The notes under the pieces: generated by a model | Seen by the model: the letters and a program-made list of their open reading frames with translations, nothing else | Told to the model about the DNA's origin: nothing | Databases searched by the model: none | Made by a program: the position numbers and the translations under genes | In this document: one piece after another, positions 58,183 through 64,000 of the stretch | Layout of the letters: every line of letters begins with the position of its first letter | Position numbering within the stretch: position 1 is the stretch's first letter | Source: an uncultured Eubacteriales bacterium | GTDB taxonomy: Bacteria; Bacillota; Clostridia; Oscillospirales; CAG-272 | NCBI GenBank assembly: GCA_934474225.1 | Contig: CAKSLU010000005.1 | Span: forward strand, 1 to 64,000 | DNA: 64,000 nucleotides | Reading direction: 5' to 3'

Positions 58183-59040
58183 ATGGAGTGGATGACAGTC
58201 ATCGGCGACGCCGTGCAGTACATCGAGGCGCACATCACGGAGGCGCTGACGGCAGAGGACATTGCAAGCGCCGTCTGCGTATCGCCGTTTTATTTTCAGC
58301 GCGGCTTTGCCATGCTCTGCGGCACAACGGTCGGCGAATACATCCGCTGCCGCAGGCTTGCCCTCGCGGGCAACGCGCTGGCAGCCACCGATGCGCGCGT
58401 GCTCGACATCGCGCTGCAATACGGCTATGATTCGCCGGACAGTTTCACCAAGGCGTTCACGCGGTTTCACGGCGTGACACCCGCCGCCGTGCGGCACGGC
58501 GGCGCCCTGCTCAAATCCTTTGCCCCGCTGAAAATCAAATTCTCACTTGAGGGAGGCTATCTGATGGATTACAAGATTGAAAACAAAGAGGCGTTTACCG
58601 TGCTGGCAAACGCAAAGCAGTTCAGCTATGAGGAAGCAAAGGCGCAGGTGCCGCAGTTCTGGCAGGCGCACTTTGCCGAAGGCAAGGGCTCTGTGGTGAT
58701 GGGGACCTACGGCATCAACATCGATGCGGCGATGGGCAAAGAAACCTTTGAATACCTGATTGCCGACCCCTGCGATGCGGCGCGCGAAGTGCCCGCAGGC
58801 TTTGTCAAGCGGACGATTCCCGCCTTCACCTGGGCGGTGTTCCCCTGCGTCGGTCCGATGCCGACGGCACTGCAGGATGTCAACACCCGCATCTTTTCCG
58901 AATGGCTGCCCGCCATGCACGACTATGCGTTTGCCGCAGGCTATTGCGTGGAATACTACGACAACCCCGCAAAGTACGAAAAGGGCACCATGGACGACAA
59001 ATACTACTGCGAAATCTGGATTCCGGTGAAGAAAAAATAA
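58183..59040 (+). CDS. AraC family regulator with GyrI-like effector domain
   Basis: The 285-residue protein has its AraC helix-turn-helix pair at the N terminus (about 8-105: EDIASAVCVSPFYFQRGFAM, then YGYDSPDSFTKAFTRFHGVT) followed by a GyrI-like ligand-binding domain (about 125-285), the Rob/TipA-like arrangement. It probably senses a toxic compound or drug. ATG 58183 is seven bases after AGGAGA. It is divergent from the helicase and ends at the hairpin 59043-59082. Confidence 0.88.
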   Translation: MEWMTVIGDAVQYIEAHITEALTAEDIASAVCVSPFYFQRGFAMLCGTTVGEYIRCRRLALAGNALAATDARVLDIALQYGYDSPDSFTKAFTRFHGVTPAAVRHGGALLKSFAPLKIKFSLEGGYLMDYKIENKEAFTVLANAKQFSYEEAKAQVPQFWQAHFAEGKGSVVMGTYGINIDAAMGKETFEYLIADPCDAAREVPAGFVKRTIPAFTWAVFPCVGPMPTALQDVNTRIFSEWLPAMHDYAFAAGYCVEYYDNPAKYEKGTMDDKYYCEIWIPVKKK

Positions 59041-59042
59041 GG

Positions 59043-59082
59043 CGCAAAAAGTCCCTGTACACTGTACAGGGACTTTTTTGCG
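59043..59082. terminator. terminator between convergent genes
   Basis: CGCAAAAAGTCCCTGTAC is matched by GTACAGGGACTTTTTTGCG around ACT. It ends the AraC-GyrI gene and, on the minus strand, the membrane-protein gene. Confidence 0.9.
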
Positions 59083-59105
59083 TCGGCAGCCGTATGCCTC
59101 CGAAG

Positions 59106-59606
59106 TCAGCGGACAAACAGCAGCATCACCGCCGACAGCGCCGCCGCAAGCGCCGCCATGCCGACGGTGCCGAGCAGCCACTTTTTGAACTTATCCTTGG
59201 CGACGATGTAGGGCTGCAAATCCTCCGTGCCGGGAATCACCCATGCCTTTGTGTGCCCGACCCAAAAATCGTCGATGAGAAAGCGGTCAACCAGGTTCAT
59301 CATCAGAAGAATGACAAGTATCTGCCAAAATCCCGCGAGAAAGCCGACCGCGCCGTTTACTGCATAGACGCAGACCAGCACATAGGCGATGTAACCGGGG
59401 ATGCAGAACACCTTGAAAAGCAGGCTGTTCCGTCTGATTTTCGCATGCGTGGTCAGCCCCAGCTCCACGCATCTGTCCTGCACTGCAGCGCTGTAAAGAT
59501 GCACCGCTCCGACGGCGCCATTCCGAATCGCAAAGGCGCAGACCATCATGAGCAGCGCGCCGAGCCCCAGGCCCTCCGGGATGGTTTTCAGAATCAAGTC
59601 CGTCAT
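59106..59606 (-). CDS. small membrane protein of unknown function
   Basis: This 166-residue protein has about four membrane spans (about 12-32, 60-80, 85-108 and 140-162). I do not recognise the family; FWVGHTKAWVIPGTEDLQPY between spans 3 and 4 is the most distinctive stretch. ATG 59606 follows GGGAGG and overlaps the stop of the PanE-like gene by four bases, so the two are co-expressed. Confidence 0.7.
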   Translation of the reverse strand: MTDLILKTIPEGLGLGALLMMVCAFAIRNGAVGAVHLYSAAVQDRCVELGLTTHAKIRRNSLLFKVFCIPGYIAYVLVCVYAVNGAVGFLAGFWQILVILLMMNLVDRFLIDDFWVGHTKAWVIPGTEDLQPYIVAKDKFKKWLLGTVGMAALAAALSAVMLLFVR

Positions 59607-60529
59607 TGCATGTACCTCCCGCATTCCTTTTCGAGTGTTTTCCACACCGGGTATGCCGCGCCGTGCTCATCATAGAACGCCTTCAAATCCCGATTCAGCG
59701 CACGCATCTCCTCCACCGCGTTCATGGCGTGGTCAGCCGCGCAGATTTTGCCGAGGCTGGTTGCGCACATGAGCTTGAAAAAGCGGAAACAGGTCTTCCG
59801 ATAGGCAGCGCCCTCAAAGTCCTTGTCGCCCTGCGGCAGAATCTCGTGCCCCGCGTCCCGAATGGCGCGGTAGCCCTCGATGTTGGCGTCGATCAGCCGA
59901 TGCAGGTAGGCGTTGTCCCGCTTGATTTTCTTCAAGTCGCCGTCGGTCTTGTAGCAGGCAAAGGCGGCAGGCAGCACAAACGCCGCATGGCACAGGAGAT
60001 AGTCGCCCATGTTCGGCTCGTACGTGGTCTTGTACTTTGTCCCGGCAAAAATCCGGCGCACCGTCTCTTCTGCCGACGGCGCGCCGCATAGCGTCCCAAT
60101 CGTCATGCGGCGCAAGTCCACAGAGACCACACGGTCGCGCTCCCGATGCCCCGCCGAACTTGCAAAGGCGAACAGCACCTGTTTCTCGGGCAGCTGCGCG
60201 GCAAGCGCCGCCGCGCGCACATTGTTGCCGACGAAAACAATCGTTTTCGTCGGGTTGGCGCGCAGCGCGTCCAAAATAGCGTCAATCTGCGTATACCGAA
60301 CGACCACAAAAATCACATCGTATCGGTCATCGGGCAAAAGTTCGGTCACCACCGGAATGCGGCAGACCGACAGGTGCGGCGAGAACTTGTCCTTGATGCG
60401 CAGTCCGTTTGCCCGAATTTCTTCCGCCCAGCGCCCCCGCGCAAGCAGCGTCACATCTTTCCCAGCGCGAAACAGGCTGCGCGCCAGATTGCAGCCGAGC
60501 ACGCCCGCGCCGAATATCAGCATTCGCAT
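59603..60529 (-). CDS. ketopantoate reductase-like (ApbA/PanE family) protein
   Basis: This 308-residue Rossmann-fold reductase starts MRMLIFGAGVLGCN (NADPH loop GAGVLG, 8-13) and contains VVVRYTQIDAIL, a conserved VGNN turn and a helical C-terminal domain. ApbA/PanE enzymes reduce ketopantoate in pantothenate synthesis, but this subgroup lacks the clear catalytic Lys-Asn-x-x-x-N pattern, with RKTCFRFFKLMCATS in its place, so the substrate may differ. ATG 60529 follows GGAGGTTTGACG. It leads the small membrane gene. Confidence 0.78.
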   Translation of the reverse strand: MRMLIFGAGVLGCNLARSLFRAGKDVTLLARGRWAEEIRANGLRIKDKFSPHLSVCRIPVVTELLPDDRYDVIFVVVRYTQIDAILDALRANPTKTIVFVGNNVRAAALAAQLPEKQVLFAFASSAGHRERDRVVSVDLRRMTIGTLCGAPSAEETVRRIFAGTKYKTTYEPNMGDYLLCHAAFVLPAAFACYKTDGDLKKIKRDNAYLHRLIDANIEGYRAIRDAGHEILPQGDKDFEGAAYRKTCFRFFKLMCATSLGKICAADHAMNAVEEMRALNRDLKAFYDEHGAAYPVWKTLEKECGRYMQ

Positions 60530-60675
60530 CGTCAAACCTCCAAAAGGTAAAGTCAAACCCAACCCGCCGTCCGGGCGAGTTAGCTCCAGCTAACCATAGC
60601 GCATTTGAAAAGCCGCCCTGCAGCAGCTTTTTGTTTATTCGACCACATTATAGCACGCAGAAAGCGGTTTTTCAA
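60530..60675 (-). promoter_or_regulatory. promoter and hairpin-rich leader of the PanE-like gene
   Basis: TTGAAA (60670-60675), 17 bases and TATAAT (60647-60652) lie on the minus strand. The following 115-base leader has a perfect hairpin GTTAGCT-CC-AGCTAAC (60579-60594) and a CCCG/CGGG stem before the ribosome site. No known riboswitch is recognised. Confidence 0.5.
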
Positions 60676-60702
60676 GAGTAAATTTGCAGGTAGAAATGCA
60701 GC

Positions 60703-60819
60703 GGACGCCGCATCCACCGTGGGCGGGCTGTTTCCCGCAGGGCGCGTGGACGCCTCATCCACCGCGGGCGGGCTGTTTCCCGCAGGGCGCGTGGACGCCT
60801 CATCCACCGCGGGCGGGCT
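60703..60819. repeat. 45-bp tandem repeat, 2.6 copies
   Basis: Units begin GGACGCC at 60703, 60748 and 60793, exactly 45 bases apart; units 2 and 3 are identical over their overlap and unit 1 differs at two bases. Because 45 is a multiple of three, frames on both strands stay open and encode 15-residue repeats, but none has a ribosome site or coding-like ends, so I treat the array as non-coding. The gap 60820-60949 shows nothing else. Confidence 0.8.
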
Positions 60820-60949
60820 ATCCGAACCGCCGCCGTTCTGCGCAAAATACGACGCGCACTTTGCCCCCGAACCGCCGGATTTTGATGCAAATGCGGCGGA
60901 AGTGCGGCGCAGGCGTATTTCCATACGTCGCGCCGTGCTTCCGCCGCAA

Positions 60950-60994
60950 GATAACAAAACCGCACAGGTTTTCCTGTGCGGTTATTTGTTATCG
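60950..60994 (-). terminator. rpsB-tsf terminator
   Basis: AACCGCACAGG/CCTGTGCGGTT with a TTTT loop, extended by near-complementary AACAAA flanks, lies 29 bases after the tsf stop. Confidence 0.8.
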
Positions 60995-61022
60995 TTCTGC
61001 GCAAAATACGGCGGTTCTCCGA

Positions 61023-61949
61023 TTAGTTGTTGACCATCTTGGAGATTTCATCCGCGAAATTCTCCTCGCGCTTCTGGATGCCTTCGCCCTTCTCATAGCG
61101 AACGAAGCCGACAACGGCGATGTGACCGCCGAATTCCTTTGCGGTGGTGTCGACATATTTCTGCACGCTCATGGAGTCGTCCTTGACGTAAGCCTGCTCC
61201 AGGAGGCAGTTTGCCTCGTAGAACTTGCCGATCTTGCCGTCGACCATCTTCTCCTTGATCTGCTCGGGCTTCTTTGCGTTCTTCTCATCGTTGTCGATCT
61301 GGGACTTGATGATCTCGCGCTCCTCGGCGATTCTCGATGCGGGAACAGCCTCGCGGTTGAGGTACTCAACCGGGTATGCAGCGGTCTGCAGCGCGATGTT
61401 CTTTGCAAATTCTGCAAAGCCCGCGTTGTTCTTTGCTGCGTCGTCTGCCTCAAACTTGATCACAACGCCGATTGCGCCGCCGCCGTGAATATAGGTGCTG
61501 GTCGTGCCGTCCACAATGACGAAGCGACGGAGGTCGAGCTTCTCACCGATGGTGAAAATCATTTCCTTCATCTTGTCTTCAACCGTCATGTCGGTGTCCT
61601 TGTACTTGCAAGCCTTGAGCGCCTCCACATCGGCGGGCTTGTGTGCGATAATGGTCTCGAGCAGACCGCGGACAAACTCGCGGAAGCTCTCGTTCTTCGC
61701 AACGAAGTCGGTCTCGGTGTTGACCTCGATCATTGCGGTGGTGTCGCCTGCGGTCAGAATGTCGATAAGACCGTCCGCAGCGATTCTGTCAGCCTTCTTT
61801 GCGGCAACGGCAAGACCTCTCTCGCGGAGAACCTTGATTGCCTCATCCATGTTGCCCTCAGCCTCGACGAGCGCCTTCTTGCACTCCATCATGCCGCAGC
61901 CGGTCTTCTTTCTCAGCTCGGCAACATCTTTTGCGGTAATGTTAGCCAT
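61023..61949 (-). CDS. tsf: translation elongation factor Ts
   Basis: EF-Ts recharges EF-Tu with GTP. The 308-residue protein has the UBA-like start MANITAKDVAELRKKTGCGM and the EF-Tu contact TDFVAKNESF. The C-terminal dimerisation half contains ANLLLEQAYVKDDSMSV-like sequence. ATG 61949 follows AAAGGAAG. It lies 41 bases after rpsB, its usual operon partner, and is followed by a terminator. Confidence 0.97.
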   Translation of the reverse strand: MANITAKDVAELRKKTGCGMMECKKALVEAEGNMDEAIKVLRERGLAVAAKKADRIAADGLIDILTAGDTTAMIEVNTETDFVAKNESFREFVRGLLETIIAHKPADVEALKACKYKDTDMTVEDKMKEMIFTIGEKLDLRRFVIVDGTTSTYIHGGGAIGVVIKFEADDAAKNNAGFAEFAKNIALQTAAYPVEYLNREAVPASRIAEEREIIKSQIDNDEKNAKKPEQIKEKMVDGKIGKFYEANCLLEQAYVKDDSMSVQKYVDTTAKEFGGHIAVVGFVRYEKGEGIQKREENFADEISKMVNN

Positions 61950-61990
61950 CTTTCTGCTTCCTTTCCTATTCTGTAAAATGGGTTAAAGCC

Positions 61991-62743
61991 TTACGCCTCG
62001 ACAGTCTCAGCGGTCTCGGCGGTCTTTGCCTCTTCGCCCTCAGCCTCGGGAGCGAAAGCCTCGCCCTGCTTGCCTTCGATAACGGCGTCTGCCAGGGTGG
62101 AGGAGATCAGCTTGATTGCGCGGATCGCGTCATCGTTGCCGGGGATGATATAGTCGGCGTCGTCAGGGTCGCAGTTGGTATCGACGATAGCGACGACCGG
62201 GATACCGAGCTTCTTTGCCTCGAGAACTGCAATCTTTTCCTTTCTGGGGTCAACGATGAAGATTGCATCGGGCAGCTTTTCCATGGTCTTGATACCGCCG
62301 TAGTTCTTCTCCAGGTCGAAGATTTCCTTCTGGAGTGCGGCGACTTCCTTCTTGGGGAGCAGGTCAAACGTACCGTCGGCAGCCATCTTCTCGAGGCTGT
62401 TGAGGCGGTTGATGCTCTTGCGGATGGTCTTGAAGTTGGTCAGCATGCCGCCGGGCCAACGCACGTTGACGTAGTACATGCCGGCTCTCTCTGCCTCTTC
62501 CTTGATGGTGTCGGCAGCCTGCTTCTTGGTACCGACGAAGAGGATGTTGCCGCCGTTTGCGGACAGGTCGCGCACGAACATGTACGCTTCCTCAAACTTC
62601 TTCACGGTCTTCTGCAGGTCGATGATGTAGATACCGTTTCTCTCGGTGAAGATGTATTCCGCCATCTTGGGGTTCCATCTTCTGGTGTGGTGTCCGAAAT
62701 GAACACCGGCTTCAAGCAGTTGCTTAATCGAAATAACAGACAT
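61991..62743 (-). CDS. rpsB: 30S ribosomal protein S2
   Basis: S2 is a small-subunit protein needed for S1 binding. The 250-residue protein starts MSVISIKQLLEAGVHFGHHT and holds RRWNPKMAEYIFTERNGIYI, FVGTKKQAAD, WPGGMLTNFKTI and DTNCDPDDADYIIPGNDDA. It has a short acidic Ala/Glu-rich tail (about 228-250). ATG 62743 follows GGAGGG; the longer frame to 62785 reads into the leader. It leads rpsB-tsf. Confidence 0.97.
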   Translation of the reverse strand: MSVISIKQLLEAGVHFGHHTRRWNPKMAEYIFTERNGIYIIDLQKTVKKFEEAYMFVRDLSANGGNILFVGTKKQAADTIKEEAERAGMYYVNVRWPGGMLTNFKTIRKSINRLNSLEKMAADGTFDLLPKKEVAALQKEIFDLEKNYGGIKTMEKLPDAIFIVDPRKEKIAVLEAKKLGIPVVAIVDTNCDPDDADYIIPGNDDAIRAIKLISSTLADAVIEGKQGEAFAPEAEGEEAKTAETAETVEA

Positions 62744-62850
62744 AATGTCCCTCCGGTTTTTCCACCATACGGGCTCCGCCGTCAACCTTGCGGCACCGAA
62801 CGGCGCTCCGCTCCGTATGTGTGTGTTAATTTATCTGCCACTTTCGCAGA
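62744..62850 (-). promoter_or_regulatory. structured 5' leader of rpsB, possible S2 autoregulatory RNA
   Basis: The transcript from the promoter at 62858-62886 has a leader of about 105 bases. CATACGG (62766-62772) and CCGTATG (62813-62819) close a long arm with GC-rich inner helices, just upstream of the ribosome site. Leaders of ribosomal-protein operons often bind the encoded protein to repress translation. Confidence 0.5.
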
Positions 62851-62857
62851 CTGAAAT

Positions 62858-62886
62858 AGTATAGCACGCTTTTTCCGCAATTTCAA
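62858..62886 (-). promoter_or_regulatory. rpsB-tsf promoter
   Basis: TTGAAA, 17 bases and TATACT on the minus strand. Confidence 0.75.
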
Positions 62887-62914
62887 GCGTTTTTTGCAAT
62901 TTTTTCGTTTTTTC

Positions 62915-62945
62915 TATAAAAAAGAAGACAGGCGCATGCCTGTCC
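62915..62945 (-). terminator. terminator after the small peptide gene
   Basis: GACAGGC/GCCTGTC with a GCAT loop is followed on the minus strand by TTCTTTTTT, 20 bases past the peptide gene stop. Confidence 0.8.
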
Positions 62946-62964
62946 CTTTTTGTTTTGGCTTTTT

Positions 62965-63129
62965 TCAACCGAAAACATTGACCGAGCCATCCTTGCGGAA
63001 GACCAGCGCGCTGCCCGAAAGGCTCATGTCCGCCTCTTCGGCAAGCCCGCCGTCGCTCGTCAGCAGAATGTCCGTGCTCTCGAAGTTGACAACCGTCAGA
63101 TGCGGCGCCCGATACAGTTTCTTTTCCAT
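62965..63129 (-). CDS. 54-residue peptide coupled to a secreted repeat protein
   Basis: This short gene encodes MEKKLYRAPHLTVVNFES and continues with DILLTSDGGLAEEADMSLSG to a TGA at 62965. Its start lies five bases after the stop of the large secreted protein, and its AAGGGAG ribosome site spans that stop, so it is translationally coupled. Short proteins with a K-x-Y-x-x-P opening, a V-x-x-F stretch and DI(L/I)xTS are, from memory, frequent beside adhesin-like genes of gut Clostridia, but their role is unknown. There is no signal peptide. It is below the size many gene callers report. Confidence 0.65.
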   Translation of the reverse strand: MEKKLYRAPHLTVVNFESTDILLTSDGGLAEEADMSLSGSALVFRKDGSVNVFG

Positions 63130-63134
63130 GTTCT

Positions 63135-64000
63135 TCACTCTCCCTTGCCAAACAGCGAAACGCCGTTTGCGGCGCAGACATCGCCGCTCAGTTCAATCGT
63201 CCGCCCGCGGTATACGGTGCCGTCCGTGCCCTCTGCATAGGGCGTGAGGCGGATGACGGTGTTTGCCTCCGTGTAGGCAGAGGCGTCCAGCAGCAGGCGC
63301 ACCGTGTAGAGATAGGATGCGCCGATGTCGGCGGGCTTGCAGGTCGTCTGCGTGCCGCCTGCCGTCAGGTGCAGCGCGGTGTAGACCGTGGCAGTCGTCT
63401 TTGTTCCGACGGTGGGCTGTGCGGCCGCGTCGGTGCGCATCACGCGGTATTCCACGCCGACCGTCTTATAGTTCAGGCTGTCGATGCCGAAGACGGCGTC
63501 GACCGGATAGTATGCCGCGTCCCCCGCGGTGACGGCGGCTTGTCCGACGACGGTAAGAGCCTCGCCGAAGCGGTCGTCATAGGACGACGGCTGCACGCTG
63601 TATTTGCCGACTTCTATTGTCAGCGGCTCGTAGCCCGCCGCGCAGTATTCGTCGAGCACCTTTTCGGTGAAGATGCCACCCGAGACCGCGATGCGCGCGC
63701 CGTCGGTATTGGCGAAGTTGCCCGCGCCGTTTGTGCCAAAGTTGCCGTCCGAAATGGCGATGCGCGCGGTCTCGCCGCTGTTTGAAATCAGGGCAGCGGT
63801 GGATGCGGTGGTGACATTGGCGGTCTCCACCGTGAGTTGACCGCGGTTGTCAATGGCGGAGACGGCGGCACTGCCGGTGTAGGCGATGCTGCCGGACTTG
63901 TCCACGCTCGTGTCGGTGACAGTCAGCGCGCCGCCCTCTGCAACGGTCAGGGGCGCCGTGCCGTCCGCCGTACTGAGCGTAAAGCCGTTCAGGTTCAGCG
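63135..64000 (-). CDS. secreted or surface beta-repeat protein, 5' end beyond the window
   Basis: The frame is open from the window edge at 64000 to the TGA at 63135, so at least 287 C-terminal residues are present. The visible N-terminal part has short beta-helix-like repeats (LTVTDTS, LTVETANVTTAS, IAISDGNFGTNGAG, IAVSGGIFTEKV), typical of parallel beta-helix adhesins. A bacterial Ig-like or cohesin-like tail follows (TVGVEYRVMRTDAAAQ) with two cysteines. A GTG at 63903-63905 is not a credible start because the upstream sequence continues the repeat pattern. No SLH or sortase motif is at the C terminus. It is coupled to the peptide gene downstream. Confidence 0.7.
   Translation of the reverse strand, partial: LNLNGFTLSTADGTAPLTVAEGGALTVTDTSVDKSGSIAYTGSAAVSAIDNRGQLTVETANVTTASTAALISNSGETARIAISDGNFGTNGAGNFANTDGARIAVSGGIFTEKVLDEYCAAGYEPLTIEVGKYSVQPSSYDDRFGEALTVVGQAAVTAGDAAYYPVDAVFGIDSLNYKTVGVEYRVMRTDAAAQPTVGTKTTATVYTALHLTAGGTQTTCKPADIGASYLYTVRLLLDASAYTEANTVIRLTPYAEGTDGTVYRGRTIELSGDVCAANGVSLFGKGE

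Noticed and set aside
60703..60819. Possible CRISPR array
   Set aside because: The 45-bp units are directly adjacent with no unique spacers, and no cas genes occur.
60605..61033. 142-codon plus-strand frame and 125-codon minus-strand frame over the tandem repeat
   Set aside because: Both consist largely of the 15-residue translation of the 45-bp repeat and lack start signals; the plus frame also crosses the tsf terminator.

Overview
The window looks like a chromosomal segment of a low-complexity-rich, GC-rich member of the Bacillota, class Clostridia, probably Oscillospirales/Ruminococcaceae-like. This is inferred from a PolC-type replicase, SUF genes with SufU, the MEP isoprenoid genes, MGDG-synthase/UgtP-like and PlsY lipid genes, an S-layer-homology (SLH) domain, lipoproteins with Firmicute-type lipoboxes, Shine-Dalgarno-led genes and sigma-A promoters (TTGACA, 17 bases, TATAAT). 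Most genes lie on the minus strand. No phage structural genes, plasmid functions, IS transposases or CRISPR array were seen.

Layout. 0-1.3 kb: pstS with a Pho-box-like promoter. 1.3-6.7 kb: a secreted GH43 enzyme, then a UgtP-like glycosyltransferase overlapping plsY. 6.8-12.4 kb: MarR regulator, heterodimeric ABC exporter and brnQ. 12.7-19.1 kb: ftsH, a repeat island, copA-csoR and a lipoprotein. 19.1-21 kb: araC-aroK, then tRNA-Leu(UAA) and initiator tRNA-fMet. 21-25.9 kb: an AT-rich, probably acquired island holding an ArsR/DUF2087 regulator with an unknown partner, an ATPase/TOPRIM-like pair resembling two-gene phage-defence modules, and broken small genes. The tRNA terminator is duplicated inside it as a 35-bp exact repeat.

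25.9-32.3 kb: a cysteine-rich secreted SLH protein split by an in-frame TAA, an orphan pseudo-receiver, a membrane/LuxR chimera that looks like a fused relic of a two-component system, and an ECF sigma/anti-sigma pair. 32.4-37.7 kb: one iscR-sufCBDSU operon for Fe-S assembly. 37.8-40 kb: a SnoaL-LytTR regulator divergent from an MFS transporter, with three phased direct repeats between them. 40.2-46.4 kb: pyrH-frr-uppS-cdsA-dxr-rseP-ispG, joining UMP phosphorylation, ribosome recycling and isoprenoid/lipid synthesis. 46.5-52.2 kb: a repeat island, polC and a diacylglycerol-kinase-like gene. 52.2-60.5 kb: MerR, lipoprotein, GH2 enzyme, UvrD/PcrA-type helicase, AraC-GyrI regulator, membrane protein and a PanE-like reductase. 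60.7-62.9 kb: a 45-bp tandem repeat, then rpsB-tsf with a structured leader. 62.9-64 kb: a secreted repeat protein (cut by the window edge) coupled to a 54-residue peptide gene.

Four intergenic repeat families recur. Family 1 is a 23-bp-armed inverted repeat (three copies). Family 2 is a roughly 110-135 bp element of paired hairpins (four copies) whose stem sequences vary but stay complementary. Families 3 and 4 are shorter and lie beside them. All family assignments and functions come from reading motifs and context only; no database search was run.
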